64,000 nucleotides of DNA from Protaetiibacter larvae (GCF_008365275.1 NZ_CP043504.1:1364001-1428000); one strand, 5' to 3'; shown: positions 45,891 to 56,043, numbered from the stretch's first letter. Program-made: numbers and translations. Notes: a model not told the origin generated them from the sequence alone.

Positions 45891-48551
45891 TCAGGCCTCC
45901 GCGGTCTCGGCGAGCACGACATCCGTCACGGCCACCTCGTCGGCGACCACGAGGTCCAAGCGGGCGATCCGTCCGACGGCGCGCAGGTCATCCGCCGCCT
46001 GCGCGAGGATCGCGGGACCGGCGAGGGTGGCCGAGAGCACCTCGGTCTTCTGCGAGGCCTTCGCCTCGGTCTTGGCGCGGCGGATGCCGATGAGCGCGGC
46101 GCTCACGGCCGGCAGCAGGCCGCGCGGCTCGGCGGTCACGCCGAGTTCGAGCGCGGTCGGCCAGGCGGCGGTGTGCACCGATCCCTCGTGGGTCCAGCGC
46201 CACACCTCCTCGGTGGCGAACGGCAGCACCGGCGCGAGCAGCCGCAGCAGCACGTCGATCGCGGTGCGCAGGGCGGCCACCGCGGACGCCTGCGCGGCGC
46301 CTTCGCCCGTGTAGGCGCGCTCCTTCACGAGTTCGAGGTAGTCGTCGCAGAAGGTCCAGAAGAACTGCTCGGTCACCTCCAGCGCGCGGGCGTGGTCGAA
46401 CTCGCGGTAGGCGCGCGTCGCCTGTTCGATGACCACGCCGAGCTCGGCGAGCAGTTCGGCATCGAGCGGTTCCGTCACCCGAGGCGATCGAGGAGCGCCC
46501 GGTGCAGCCGGACGCGTCTCGAGATCACCGGTGGCCTCGAGACGCGTCGCTTCGCGGCGCTCCTCGACCACCTCGTTCGTCGGGAACGAGTACACGAACT
46601 TCGCCGCGTTGAGCACCTTGATCGCGAGCCGTCGCCCGATCTTGATCTGCTTCGGGTTCTGCGGGTCGAAGGCCGCATCCGTGCCGAGCTTCGACGAGGC
46701 CGCCCAGTAGCGCACCGCATCCGAGCCGTGCTCGTCGAGCAGTCCCTGCGGGGTGACGACGTTGCCCTTCGACTTCGACATCTTCTTGCGGTCGGGGTCG
46801 ACGATGAAGCCCGAGATGCCGGCGTGCCTCCACGGGGTCTCGCCGTGCTCGAGCTGGGCGCGCAGCACGGTGGAGAACAGCCAGGTGCGGATGATGTCCT
46901 GGCCCTGCGAGCGCAGCGCGTACGGGAACACCAGCTCGAACAGCTCCGGGTCGGTGCCCCAGCCGCCCGCGATCTGCGGGGTGAGGCTCGAGGTGGCCCA
47001 GGTGTCCATGATGTCGAGCTCGCCCACGAATCCGCCGGGCACGCCGCGCTGCGACTCCTCGAATCCGGGCGCGGGATCCGAGGACGGGTCGACGGGCAGC
47101 TGCTCCTCGGACGGCACGATCGGCCGCTCGCGCAGCACCTCGCCGTTCTCGTCGAGCGGGTACCAGACCGGGATCGGCACGCCGAAGAAGCGCTGGCGCG
47201 AGATGAGCCAGTCGCCCGTGAGCCCGCCCACCCAGTTCTCGTAGCGCACCCGCATGAAGTCGGGGTGGAAGTCGATCGCACGGCCCGCGGCGAGCAGGCG
47301 CTCGCGGAGGGCCTCGTCGCGGGCGCCGTTGCTGATGTACCACTGGCGGGTGGAGACGATCTCGAGAGGCTTGTCGCCCTTCTCGAAGAACTTCACCGGG
47401 TGGGTGATCTTGCGGGGCTCCCCGATCAGGTCGCCCGATTCGGCGAGCAGCTCCACGATGCGCGCCTTCGCGCTGAACACGGTCTTGCCGGCGAGCTCGG
47501 CGTAGGCGGCGCGGCCGGCATCCGTGAACAGCTCCTGGGCGGGCGACTCGGCGAGGATGCGGCCGTCGAAGCCGATGATGGCGCGGTTGGGCAGGTCGAG
47601 CTCGCGCCACCACACCACGTCGGTCACGTCGCCGAAGGTGCAGATCATGGCGATGCCGGATCCCTTGTCCTTCTGGGCGAGGTGGTGGGCGAGCACGGGC
47701 ACCTCGACGCCGAACAGCGGCGTGGTCACGGTGGTGCCGAAGAGCCCCTGGTAGCGCTCGTCGTCGGGATGCGCGACGAGGGCGACGCACGCGGGCAGCA
47801 GCTCGGGGCGGGTGGTCTCGATCTCGATCGTTCCGCCGTCCGGGCGGTGGAACGAGACCCGGTGGTAGGCGGCGGGCTGCTCCTTGTCCTCGAGTTCGGC
47901 CTGGGCGACGGCGGTGCGGAAGGTGATGTCCCAGAGCGTGGGGGCGTCCGCCTGGTAGGCCTCGCCGCGCGCCAGGTTGCGCAGGAAGGCCCGCTGGGCG
48001 GCGCGCTGGGCCTCGTCGCCGATGGTGCGGTACGTGAGCGACCAGTCGACCGAGAGCCCGAGGGTGCGCCACAGCTCCTCGAACTGCTTCTCGTCTTCGG
48101 CGGTGAGGCGCTCGCACAGCTCCACGAAGTTGCGGCGGGAGATCGGCTGCTGTTCGGCGGCCTTGCCGGAGGTGCCTTCGCCGCCCTCCTGCGGGGGCAC
48201 GAAGTCGTGCACGTAGGGCAGGGAGGGGTCGCAGCGCACGCCGTAGTAGTTCTGGACGCGGCGCTCGGTGGGCAGGCCGTTGTCGTCCCAGCCCATCGGG
48301 TAGAAGAGGTGCTTGCCGTTCATCCGCTGGAAGCGGGCGGCGAGGTCCATGTGGGTGTAGCTGAAGACGTGGCCGATGTGGAGGCTGCCGGATGCGGTGG
48401 GCGGCGGGGTGTCGACGCTGAACACGGCGTCCTTGCCGGCGGCGAGTGCGGCATCCCGATCGAAGCGGTAGGTGCCTTCGCGCTCCCAGACCTCCCGCCA
48501 GGTGCTCTCGAGTCCTTCGAGGGCGGGCTTCTCGGGGATCGCGTGACTCAT
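45891..48551 (-). CDS. valS: valine--tRNA ligase
   Basis: An 886-residue class I synthetase. H-I-G-H follows T-A-S-G-S-L, and K-M-S-K-S is in D-R-K-K-M-S-K-S-K-G-N. The CP1 editing domain is present, and the anticodon-binding domain starts after A-A-K-F-V-Y-S-F-P. A segment of about 29 residues (roughly 660-688, E-E-R-R-E-A-T-R-L ... R-S-P-R) is encoded by a head-to-head pair of REP-like repeats between the catalytic core and V-T-E-P-L-D-A. The ATG at 48551 is chosen for its GGAG site. Confidence 0.96.
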   Translation of the reverse strand: MSHAIPEKPALEGLESTWREVWEREGTYRFDRDAALAAGKDAVFSVDTPPPTASGSLHIGHVFSYTHMDLAARFQRMNGKHLFYPMGWDDNGLPTERRVQNYYGVRCDPSLPYVHDFVPPQEGGEGTSGKAAEQQPISRRNFVELCERLTAEDEKQFEELWRTLGLSVDWSLTYRTIGDEAQRAAQRAFLRNLARGEAYQADAPTLWDITFRTAVAQAELEDKEQPAAYHRVSFHRPDGGTIEIETTRPELLPACVALVAHPDDERYQGLFGTTVTTPLFGVEVPVLAHHLAQKDKGSGIAMICTFGDVTDVVWWRELDLPNRAIIGFDGRILAESPAQELFTDAGRAAYAELAGKTVFSAKARIVELLAESGDLIGEPRKITHPVKFFEKGDKPLEIVSTRQWYISNGARDEALRERLLAAGRAIDFHPDFMRVRYENWVGGLTGDWLISRQRFFGVPIPVWYPLDENGEVLRERPIVPSEEQLPVDPSSDPAPGFEESQRGVPGGFVGELDIMDTWATSSLTPQIAGGWGTDPELFELVFPYALRSQGQDIIRTWLFSTVLRAQLEHGETPWRHAGISGFIVDPDRKKMSKSKGNVVTPQGLLDEHGSDAVRYWAASSKLGTDAAFDPQNPKQIKIGRRLAIKVLNAAKFVYSFPTNEVVEERREATRLEATGDLETRPAAPGAPRSPRVTEPLDAELLAELGVVIEQATRAYREFDHARALEVTEQFFWTFCDDYLELVKERAYTGEGAAQASAVAALRTAIDVLLRLLAPVLPFATEEVWRWTHEGSVHTAAWPTALELGVTAEPRGLLPAVSAALIGIRRAKTEAKASQKTEVLSATLAGPAILAQAADDLRAVGRIARLDLVVADEVAVTDVVLAETAEA
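46486..46572. repeat. REP-like repeat pair inside valS (in-frame, 87 bp)
   Basis: Two inverted units, 46486-46529 and 46530-46572, match the GGTGGTCTCGAGACGCGTC...GCTCCTCGACCACC unit at 3165-3209. Total length is 87 bases, exactly 29 codons, and the valS frame is unbroken. Confidence 0.85.
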
Positions 48552-48650
48552 CGGGGCTCCGATCGCTATGGGCGGCACCGCGTCGGGGGTGCCTGAGTGT
48601 GGGTTGTCGCCCGATTCTACCCGCGTCGTCCGGGATCCCGTGGATGCGCA

Positions 48651-48679
48651 TTGTGATAGTTGAAATAGAAGAATAGGAT
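48651..48679 (+). promoter_or_regulatory. promoter TTGTGA-N17-TAGGAT, leaderless GntR start
   Basis: -35 TTGTGA (48651-48656), 17-base spacer, -10 TAGGAT (48674-48679), then six bases to the GTG at 48686. The region is locally A/T-rich. It also decides the start codon of the regulator. Confidence 0.65.
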
Positions 48680-48685
48680 GTGACC

Positions 48686-49039
48686 GTGCTCATCCGTATC
48701 GACCCGGGATCCGGGGTCGCGATCTACGACCAGATCGCGACATCCGTGCGCGCCGACGCGATCCGCGGCCGGCTGCGGCCGGGCGACCGGCTGCCCGCGG
48801 CGCGCGAGCTCGCCGAGGCGCTCGAGGTGAACATCCACACCGTGCTGCGCGCCTACCAGGACCTCCGCGACGAGGGGCTCATCGACCTCCGTCGGGGCCG
48901 CGGCGCCGTCGCGACCGACGCGGCCGGCCGAGCCGGCGCGCTGCTCGACGGCGTGCGTGCGCTCGTCGCCGACGCCCGCCGCGCAGGCGTCGCCTCCCCG
49001 ACCCTCATCTCCCTGATCCGCGAGGAGTACACCGCATGA
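48686..49039 (+). CDS. GntR-family regulator, YtrA type
   Basis: A 117-residue protein: M-L-I-R-I-D-P-G-S-G-V-A-I-Y-D-Q-I is the typical YtrA-subfamily opening, followed by the winged helix (L-P-A-A-R-E-L-A-E-A-L-E-V-N-I-H-T-V-L-R-A-Y) and a short C-terminal dimerisation tail. A GTG two codons upstream (48680) is possible, but the promoter spacing and family N-terminus favour 48686. It overlaps the next gene (ATGA) and probably autoregulates the pair. Confidence 0.9.
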   Translation: MLIRIDPGSGVAIYDQIATSVRADAIRGRLRPGDRLPAARELAEALEVNIHTVLRAYQDLRDEGLIDLRRGRGAVATDAAGRAGALLDGVRALVADARRAGVASPTLISLIREEYTA

Positions 49040-50058
49040 CCACCCCCGTCCGCCCGGCGCGCAGCCGCATGCCCCTGTCGATCTGGATCGTCGCGGTCGT
49101 GCTGCCGCTCATCGCAGCGGCGACCGCGGTGGCCGTCCAGCTCGCCTGGCTGCCCGAGCTGCCCGACCCGGTCGCCACCCACTGGGGCACCGAGGGGCCG
49201 AACGGCTTTGCGCCGCCGTGGGCCTCACCCGTGCTGACCGGGGGTGTCGTGCTCGGCCTCGCCGGGATGTTCGCGCTGTCGCTCGGGACCGCACGCGGTG
49301 CCGCCCCCACCGCCACGCACAAGCTGCTCGCGGTGCTGTCGCTCAGCGTCGCGGTGTTCCTCGGCGTCACGGTCACGGCCTCGCTCGGGGTGCAGCGCGG
49401 ACTCGACGACGCCCGCGACGCCCCGGGGCTCGGCGGATGGCTCCTCGTCGCCGCGGTCATCGCGCTGGCGCTCGGTGCGGTCGCCTGGTTCCTGCTGCCG
49501 AAGGCGGTCTCGCCCACCGAGGATGCGACGCCGGCGGCCCCCATGCCCCTCGTGCCGGGCGAGCGCACCGTCTGGATCGCGACGACGCGGGTGCAGGGGG
49601 GCGCCATCGTGGCGATCCTCTCCGCGGTCGGGTTCGCGCTCGCGGCATCCCTCTTCGCCATCGTCGTCTCGGACGGGCTCGTCTGGCCGCTCGCCCTCAT
49701 CCCGCTGCTGCTGCTCGTGATGTGCGCGATCGGCACGGTCTGGCGGGTGCGCGTCGACTCGACCGGGATCACGGTCGGCTCGCGACCCTTCGGCGTTCCC
49801 CGCACCCGCATCGCGGTCTCCGACATCTCGCGCGTCGAGACGCGTCACGTCGAGCCGCTCGCCGACTTCGGGGGATGGGGTTGGCGCTGGGCGCCCGGGC
49901 GCAGCTTCGGGGTCGTCACCCGCCGGGGCGAGGCGATCGAGGTGCAGCGCCGCGACGGCCGGCGCTTCACCGTGACCGTCGACGACGCCGCGACCGGTGC
50001 CGCGCTGCTCGCCGCCTACACCGCGACGGCCGCCGGATCCGGCGAGCGCCACCGGTAG
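49036..50058 (+). CDS. DUF1648-type membrane protein
   Basis: A 340-residue protein with about six membrane helices. 'WLPELPDPVATHWGTEGPNG' matches the DUF1648 motif (L-P-x-x-x-P-x-H-x). The C-terminal third looks like a PH-type soluble domain (T-V-W-R-V-R-V-D-S-T-G-I-T-V...). The family is of unknown function and often coupled to a YtrA-type regulator, as here with an ATGA overlap. Confidence 0.83.
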   Translation: MTTPVRPARSRMPLSIWIVAVVLPLIAAATAVAVQLAWLPELPDPVATHWGTEGPNGFAPPWASPVLTGGVVLGLAGMFALSLGTARGAAPTATHKLLAVLSLSVAVFLGVTVTASLGVQRGLDDARDAPGLGGWLLVAAVIALALGAVAWFLLPKAVSPTEDATPAAPMPLVPGERTVWIATTRVQGGAIVAILSAVGFALAASLFAIVVSDGLVWPLALIPLLLLVMCAIGTVWRVRVDSTGITVGSRPFGVPRTRIAVSDISRVETRHVEPLADFGGWGWRWAPGRSFGVVTRRGEAIEVQRRDGRRFTVTVDDAATGAALLAAYTATAAGSGERHR

Positions 50059-50094
50059 ACCGCCGGCGCTGGGCAGATCGGGCAGCGCTCGCGG

Positions 50095-50340
50095 TAGAGT
50101 GGGGGCACAGACTGCGATCCGGCCATCACCGGGGAGTCCTCGGAAGAACCCTCCTCCGCTGGTCGAGTAGCCGCGTAGCGGCGTATCGAGGCCACGGGCG
50201 AGGCAGTAGAACCGAGCGGGTGCGCCCGTCATCGCGTGCAACGAGCGGTCGGCGAACGCCGGCAAGCGAGGTGGTACCGCGGCATCCGTCGTCCTCGTGC
50301 GAAGCACCCAGCAGCACGAGACGCACAACGGACGGACCAG
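50095..50340 (+). promoter_or_regulatory. ileS T-box riboswitch with its promoter
   Basis: The -10 is TAGAGT (50095-50100), so the transcript begins near 50107. The actinobacterial ultrashort Stem I reads GGCCATCACCGGGGAG...CGGAAGAAC, with specifier ATC (Ile) at 50125-50127. The T-box sequence AGGTGGTACCGCGG (50269-50282) binds the uncharged tRNA-Ile 3' end. A later CTCGTGC/GCACGAG hairpin leads to the start region, as in translational T-boxes. A REP-like copy lies between Stem I and the T-box. Confidence 0.9.
50158..50194. repeat. REP-like palindrome inside the T-box leader
   Basis: GCTGGTCGAGTAGCCGC-GTA-GCGGCGTATCGAGGCC, placed in the linker between Stem I and the antiterminator part of the ileS leader. 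Confidence 0.85.
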
Positions 50341-53300
50341 ATGAGCTACCCCCGGCATTCGAGCGACGCGGACGGCGTCCCGGCATCCCCGCGGTTCCCC
50401 GACATCGAGCAGGGCATCCTCGCGTTCTGGAAGGGCGACGGCACCTTCCAGGCATCCATCGACCAGCGCGCCGGCGCCCCCGAGTGGGTGTTCTACGACG
50501 GCCCGCCGTTCGCGAACGGCCTGCCGCACTACGGTCACCTGCTCACCGGCTACGCGAAGGACGCCTTCCCGCGCTACCAGACGATGCGCGGCAAGCAGGT
50601 GCACCGCCGCTTCGGCTGGGACACCCACGGTCTGCCCGCCGAGCTCGAGGCGATGCGCCAGCTCGGCATCACCACGAAGGACGAGATCGAGGCGATGGGC
50701 ATCGGCGCCTTCAATGCGAAGGCGCGCGAGTCGGTGCTGCACTACACGCAGGAGTGGGAGGACTACGTCACCCGCCAGGCGCGCTGGGTGGACTTCGAGA
50801 ACGACTACAAGACGCTCGATGCGAGCTTCATGGAGTCGGTCATCTGGGCCTTCTCGCAGCTGTACGCGAAGGGCCTCGCCTATGAGGGCTTCCGCGTGCT
50901 GCCCTACTGCTGGAACGACGAGACCCCGCTGTCGAACCACGAGCTGCGGATGGACGACGACGTCTACCGGATGCGGCAGGACCAGTCGGTCACCGTCACC
51001 TTCCCGCTCGTCGGCGAGAAGGCGGAGGCTTTGGGACTGACCGCCGTGAATGCGCTCGCCTGGACGACGACCCCGTGGACGCTGCCCACGAACGCCGCGC
51101 TCGCGGTGGGTCCGGCGATCTCCTACGCGGTCGTGCGCACCGAGGACGGCACCTCGTACCTGCTCGCCGAGGACACCATCGGCGGCTACGCGAAGGAGCT
51201 CGGCGAGTACGAGCTCGTCCGCACCCTGACCGGCGCCGAGCTCGACGGCGTGCAGTACGACCGGCTGTGGGACTACTACGCCGAGGAGTACGGTCCCAAC
51301 GCCTTCACGATCCTGGTGGCCGACTACGTGGCCACCGGCGAGGGCACCGGCATCGTGCACCAGGCGCCCGCCTACGGCGAGGACGACCAGCTGACGACGG
51401 CCGCCGCCGGCATCCCGGTGGTGCTGTCGCTGAGCGACGGCGGACGCTTCCTGCCGCAGGTGGCGGATGTCGCGGGGCTGCGCTGGGACGAGGCGAACAA
51501 GCCGCTCGTGCAGAAGCTGCGCGCCGAGGGCCGCCTGTTCCAGCTCAAGAGCTACGAGCACAGCTATCCGCACTGCTGGCGCTGCCGCAACCCGCTCATC
51601 TACAAGGCGGTGTCGAGCTGGTTCGTGCGGGTGCCGGACGTCAAGGAGCGGATGGGCGAGCTCAACCAGCAGATCAACTGGGTGCCCGAGAACGTCAAGG
51701 ACGGCCAGTTCGGCAAGTGGGTGGCGAACGCCCGCGACTGGTCGATCAGCCGCAACCGCTACTGGGGCAGCCCCATCCCGGTGTGGAAGTCGGACGACCC
51801 CGCCTACCCGCGCGTCGACGTGTACGGCTCGCTCGAGGAGCTGGAGCGCGACTTCGGCCGCCTGCCGCTGGATGAGAACGGCGAGCCGAACCTGCACCGT
51901 CCGTACATCGACGAGCTGACGCGCGCGAACCCCGACGACCCGACCGGAAGGTCGGTGATGCGGCGCATCGAGGACGTGCTCGACGTGTGGTTCGACTCCG
52001 GCTCGATGCCGTTCGCGCAGGTGCACTATCCGTTCGAGAACCGCGAGTGGTTCGACGGCACCGCCGGGGAGGCGGGGCACAACCCGGCCGACTTCATCGT
52101 CGAGTACATCGGCCAGACCCGCGGCTGGTTCTACGTGATGCACGTGCTCGCCACGGCGCTCTTCGACCGTCCGGCGTACAAGAACGTGCTGAGCCACGGC
52201 ATCGTGCTCGGCTCCGACGGGCAGAAGATGTCGAAGTCGCTGCGCAACTACCCGGACGTCTCGGAGGTGTTCGACCGGGACGGCGCGGATGCCATGCGCT
52301 GGTTCCTGCTGTCGGGCTCGGTCATCCGCGGCGGCAACCTCATCGTCACCGAGGAGGGCATCCGGCAGGGGGTGCGGGAGTTCCTGCTGCCGCTGTGGTC
52401 GAGCTACTACTTCTTCACCCTCTACGCGAACAGCGCCGGCTACACTGCGACGCGGCGCACCGACTCCCCGCATCCGCTCGACCGGTACCTGCTCGCGAAG
52501 ACCCACGAGCTGATCGGCGAGGTCACGACGCATTTCGACGCCTTCGACTCGCCGCTCGCCGCCGAGGCGCTGCGCGACTTCGCCGAGGTGCTCACCAACT
52601 GGTATGTGCGACGCAGTCGCGACCGCTTCTGGGACGGCACCGATCGGGACGCCTTCGACACCCTGTTCACGGTGCTCGAGACCCTCACGCGGCTCGCCGC
52701 ACCGCTGCTGCCGCTCGTCACCGAGGAGGTCTGGCGCGGTCTCACCGGCGGGCGAAGCGTGCACCTGACCGACTGGCCGGATGCGGCCGAGTTCCCCGTC
52801 GACACGGAGCTGGTGCGCTCGATGGACCGCGTGCGCGAGGTGGCATCCGCCGGCCTCGCCCTGCGCAAGGCGCGCGGACTGCGGGTTCGGCTGCCGCTCG
52901 CGGGGCTCACGGTGGTCGCCCCCGACGCGTCGGCGCTCGAGGGCTACGCGGACATCCTGCGCGATGAGCTCAACGTGAAGGCGGCGCGGCTCGCGCCGCT
53001 CGCCGAGTCGAGTCTCGCCGACTTCGGCATCACCCGGCGACTGACCGTCAACGCGCGCACCCTCGGGCCGCGGCTCGGCAAGGATGTGCAGCGCGTGATC
53101 CAGGCCTCCAAGTCGGGGGATTGGTCGGCGGATGGCGGCACGGTGGTCGCGGGGGGCGTCGCGTTGCTGCCCGGCGAGTTCGAGCTCGCGCTCGAGGCTG
53201 CCGACCCCGACAGCGCGATCGCGTTCCTGCCGTCGGGCGGCTTCGTCGTGCTCGACACCGCGGTCACGCCCGAGCTGGCGGCCGAGGGGCTCGCCCGCGA

Positions 53301-53529
53301 CGTGGTGCGCGCCGTGCAGCAGGCCCGCAAGGACGCCGACCTGGAGGTGACCGACCGGATCGCGCTGACCCTGTCGGGGGATGCCGCCGCGGTCGCCGCG
53401 ATCCAGGCGCACGCCGAGCTCATCGCATCCGAGACCCTTGCGACGAGCCTCCTGGCCCGCGAGGCTGAGGGCGGGACGGTCTCCGTGGGCGACGCCTCGT
53501 CCGTCTCGATCGATCTGGCGCGCGCGTGA
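50341..53529 (+). CDS. ileS: isoleucine--tRNA ligase (eukaryal-like type)
   Basis: A 1062-residue class I synthetase. The HIGH-equivalent is H-Y-G-H in [12 protein letters not shown], and K-M-S-K-S is in [12 protein letters not shown]. Length and C-terminal extension match the IleS2/eukaryal-like form common in actinobacteria, which is often less sensitive to mupirocin (family knowledge, not shown here). The start ATG (M-S-Y-P-R-H-S) follows the T-box; the frame upstream is riboswitch RNA and not coding. Confidence 0.96.
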   Translation: MSYPRHSSDADGVPASPRFPDIEQGILAFWKGDGTFQASIDQRAGAPEWVFYDGPPFANGLPHYGHLLTGYAKDAFPRYQTMRGKQVHRRFGWDTHGLPAELEAMRQLGITTKDEIEAMGIGAFNAKARESVLHYTQEWEDYVTRQARWVDFENDYKTLDASFMESVIWAFSQLYAKGLAYEGFRVLPYCWNDETPLSNHELRMDDDVYRMRQDQSVTVTFPLVGEKAEALGLTAVNALAWTTTPWTLPTNAALAVGPAISYAVVRTEDGTSYLLAEDTIGGYAKELGEYELVRTLTGAELDGVQYDRLWDYYAEEYGPNAFTILVADYVATGEGTGIVHQAPAYGEDDQLTTAAAGIPVVLSLSDGGRFLPQVADVAGLRWDEANKPLVQKLRAEGRLFQLKSYEHSYPHCWRCRNPLIYKAVSSWFVRVPDVKERMGELNQQINWVPENVKDGQFGKWVANARDWSISRNRYWGSPIPVWKSDDPAYPRVDVYGSLEELERDFGRLPLDENGEPNLHRPYIDELTRANPDDPTGRSVMRRIEDVLDVWFDSGSMPFAQVHYPFENREWFDGTAGEAGHNPADFIVEYIGQTRGWFYVMHVLATALFDRPAYKNVLSHGIVLGSDGQKMSKSLRNYPDVSEVFDRDGADAMRWFLLSGSVIRGGNLIVTEEGIRQGVREFLLPLWSSYYFFTLYANSAGYTATRRTDSPHPLDRYLLAKTHELIGEVTTHFDAFDSPLAAEALRDFAEVLTNWYVRRSRDRFWDGTDRDAFDTLFTVLETLTRLAAPLLPLVTEEVWRGLTGGRSVHLTDWPDAAEFPVDTELVRSMDRVREVASAGLALRKARGLRVRLPLAGLTVVAPDASALEGYADILRDELNVKAARLAPLAESSLADFGITRRLTVNARTLGPRLGKDVQRVIQASKSGDWSADGGTVVAGGVALLPGEFELALEAADPDSAIAFLPSGGFVVLDTAVTPELAAEGLARDVVRAVQQARKDADLEVTDRIALTLSGDAAAVAAIQAHAELIASETLATSLLAREAEGGTVSVGDASSVSIDLARA

Positions 53530-53550
53530 CCCGCATCCGCCCCGCCGTCT

Positions 53551-53680
53551 TCCCAAATCAAGGACTCGAGGAACCCATGTCAAGGAGTCGAGCTGCCGGG
53601 TTTGCCTCATCCGCCTCACAATCGGACACCCGTCACACCGACTCCTTGAGATGGGATGCTGCACTCCTTGAGACGGGAGA
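53551..53680. repeat. double-stem inverted repeat element, copy 2
   Basis: Left arms TCCCAAATCAAGGACTCGAG and CCCATGTCAAGGAGTCGAG; right arms CGACTCCTTGAGATGGG and GCACTCCTTGAGACGGG. Loop ends in CCCGTCACAC. It fills the ileS-folC gap. Confidence 0.8.
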
Positions 53681-53704
53681 ACATCGGATGAGGGGAGGGC
53701 GCGC

Positions 53705-55084
53705 ATGACCGAGGACGCCGAGGCCGACTACGAGGCCGCCGAGTTCCGCGCGGCGGCGGATGCCGCGTACCGCGAGCTGCTCGACCGCATCGGGGAGGCA
53801 GCCCCCCAGCCGCGGCTCGAACCCACCCGGCGGGCGGTCGAGCTGCTCGGCGACGTGCACCGGGCGGCCCCCGTCATCCACATCACGGGCACCAACGGCA
53901 AGACCTCGACGAGCCGCATGATCGAGTCCCTGCTGCGGGCCACCGGCCTGCGCACGGGGCTCCTCACGAGTCCGCACCTCACCCGGGTCACCGAGCGGAT
54001 CGTCATCGACGGCGAGCCGATCTCCGACGAGGCGTTCGCGCGCAACTGGGACGACATCCGGCCCTACCTGCTCATGGTGGATGCCGAGCTGGCCGCCAAC
54101 GGTGAGGAGGCGCTCACCTTCTTCGAGGCGCTCACGGTGCTCGCCTTCGCCTGTTTCGCCGACGCGCCCGTCGACGCGGTCGTGCTCGAGGTGGGGATGG
54201 GCGGCGAGTGGGACTCCACGAACGTCGCCGACGGGCAGGTGGCGGTGTTTACGCCCATCGCCCTCGACCACACGTCCCGCCTCGGCAACACCGTCACCGA
54301 GATCGCACGGACGAAGGCCGGCATCATCAAGCCCGCGGCGACCGTGGTCACCGCCATCCAGCCGATCGAGGCGCTCGACGAGCTGCGGTCCGCCGCCCAG
54401 CTCGACGAGGCGGCGCTCACGATCGAACGGGTCGACTTCGCGCTCGAGTCGACGACCGTCGCGGTCGGCGGGCAGCTCGTCGACATCCGCGGCCGGGCGG
54501 GTCGCTACAGCGGCGTCTTCCTGCCGTTGTACGGCGACCATCAGGCGCAGAACGCCGCAGTCGCGGTGGCGGCCGTCGAGTCGTTCCTCGGCGACGGTCG
54601 CCTCGCCCTCGACCCCGACGTCGTGGCGGAGGGGCTCGGCACCGCCACCTCGCCGGGGCGGCTGCAGCTGGTCGGCGTCGAGCCGACGGTGCTCGTGGAT
54701 GCCGCGCACAACCCGCACGGCGCCGCCGCGCTGGCCGCCGCGCTCGGGGAGTACTTCGACTTCGACGAGTGGGCGCTCGTGATCGGCGTGCTCGCCGACA
54801 AGGACGCCCACGGGATCGTCTCCGAGCTCGCGGCGATCGCCGCGCGCGTCGACGTCACCCAGTCGAGCTCCGAGCGGGCCGTGCCCGCCGAGGAGCTCGC
54901 CGAGCTCGTGCGCGCCGAGGTGGAGCCCGGGCTGGTGGCCGTGCATCCGGACGTCGCCGACGCCGTGGAGGCCGCGCGCGTGTGGGCATCCGAGTCGCCG
55001 CGCCGTGCGGTGATCGTGACGGGATCCATCACCCTGGTCGGTGACGTCATCGCGCTCGCCGAGGCGGGGGGCTGGAAGCGATGA
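53705..55084 (+). CDS. folC: bifunctional dihydrofolate/folylpolyglutamate synthase
   Basis: A 459-residue Mur-ligase-fold enzyme. ATP loop I-T-G-T-N-G-K-T-S-T-S, 'LTSPHLTRVTERI', E-V-G-M-G-G-E-W-D-S-T-N, and D-A-A-H-N-P-H-G-A-A are conserved. It adds glutamate to dihydropteroate and folates. An ATGA overlap couples it to the DUF4233 gene. Confidence 0.95.
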   Translation: MTEDAEADYEAAEFRAAADAAYRELLDRIGEAAPQPRLEPTRRAVELLGDVHRAAPVIHITGTNGKTSTSRMIESLLRATGLRTGLLTSPHLTRVTERIVIDGEPISDEAFARNWDDIRPYLLMVDAELAANGEEALTFFEALTVLAFACFADAPVDAVVLEVGMGGEWDSTNVADGQVAVFTPIALDHTSRLGNTVTEIARTKAGIIKPAATVVTAIQPIEALDELRSAAQLDEAALTIERVDFALESTTVAVGGQLVDIRGRAGRYSGVFLPLYGDHQAQNAAVAVAAVESFLGDGRLALDPDVVAEGLGTATSPGRLQLVGVEPTVLVDAAHNPHGAAALAAALGEYFDFDEWALVIGVLADKDAHGIVSELAAIAARVDVTQSSSERAVPAEELAELVRAEVEPGLVAVHPDVADAVEAARVWASESPRRAVIVTGSITLVGDVIALAEAGGWKR

Positions 55085-55545
55085 GCGACCCCGCCCCCGC
55101 CCCCGCCGCCGGACGCCCCGCGCGCCGCGCGCGCGTCCGCCGCGAGCGCAGCCTCGTGGAGACCCTGCTGTCGATCGTGCTCGGGCTCGAGGCCGTGATG
55201 CTCGTGTTCGCCGCTCTGGTGTTCTTCGGGCTGGCTCGCTTCGACCCCAACTGGCTCGCCTTCGTCTATGGCGGCATCGGGATCGTCGTGTACGCGGCCG
55301 TGTCCGGTGTGCAGCGCTGGACGTGGGGCGTCTGGCTTGGCGCGGCCCTGCAGCTGCCGCTCATCGCGGCCGGGCTCATCGAACCGCTCATGTTCCTCGT
55401 CGGCGCCGGCTTCGCCGCCATGTGGGTCTACTGCTACCTGCGCGGACGTCAGATCGACACCCAGAAGGCCGCCTGGCTCGCCGCGCACCGGCAGACTGAG
55501 ACGGAGACCGACACCCCCGCCCCCAACGAAGGAGAGACCGCGTGA
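55081..55545 (+). CDS. DUF4233 membrane protein
   Basis: A 154-residue protein with about four membrane helices and a basic N-terminus (R-A-R-V-R-R-E-R-S). The position between folC and ndk, with stop-start overlaps on both sides, is the standard actinobacterial arrangement. Function unknown. Confidence 0.88.
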   Translation: MSDPAPAPAAGRPARRARVRRERSLVETLLSIVLGLEAVMLVFAALVFFGLARFDPNWLAFVYGGIGIVVYAAVSGVQRWTWGVWLGAALQLPLIAAGLIEPLMFLVGAGFAAMWVYCYLRGRQIDTQKAAWLAAHRQTETETDTPAPNEGETA

Positions 55546-55967
55546 CCACCGTCGAAGAGACCCTCGTGATCGTGAAGCCGGATGGCGTGGCCCGCAACCT
55601 GACGGGCGAGATCCTGCGTCGCATCGAGGCGAAGGGGTATCAGCTCGTCGACATCCGCCTGCTGCAGGCCGACCGCGAGCTGCTCGCCGCCCACTACGCG
55701 GAGCACGAGGGCAAGCCGTTCTACGAGCCCCTCGTCGAGTTCATGCAGTCCGGTCCGGTCGTCGCGATCCGCGTGGCGGGCAACCGGGTGATCGAGGGCT
55801 TCCGCTCGCTCGCCGGCACGACCGACCCCACGAGCGCCGCCCCGGGCACCATCCGCGGCGACCTCGGACGCGACTGGGGCCTCAAGGTGCAGCAGAACCT
55901 CGTGCACGGTTCCGACTCGCCCGAGTCGGCCGCGCGCGAGCTCGCCCTCTGGTTCCCGGTCGACTGA
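55542..55967 (+). CDS. ndk: nucleoside-diphosphate kinase
   Basis: A 141-residue NDK. T-L-V-I-V-K-P-D-G-V at the N-terminus and the catalytic His in N-L-V-H-G-S-D-S are intact. It equilibrates NTP pools by a phosphohistidine mechanism. The GTG start overlaps the DUF4233 stop (GTGA). Confidence 0.96.
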   Translation: MTTVEETLVIVKPDGVARNLTGEILRRIEAKGYQLVDIRLLQADRELLAAHYAEHEGKPFYEPLVEFMQSGPVVAIRVAGNRVIEGFRSLAGTTDPTSAAPGTIRGDLGRDWGLKVQQNLVHGSDSPESAARELALWFPVD

Positions 55968-55985
55968 CCGCGGGTTCGCGCTCGG

Positions 55986-56035
55986 GGTGATCTCGAGGAG
56001 CGGCGCCCCGCAGGGCGACGCGTCCCGAGACCACC
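55986..56035. repeat. REP-like palindrome, long type
   Basis: GGTGATCTCGAGGAGCGGC...GACGCGTCCCGAGACCACC, in the gap between the convergent ndk and DsbA-like genes. Confidence 0.75.
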
Positions 56036-56043
56036 GCCTCCGG

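Noticed and set aside
50236-50340. 35-codon upstream extension of ileS
   Set aside because: This stretch contains the T-box sequence AGGTGGTACCGCGG and is regulatory RNA, not coding.
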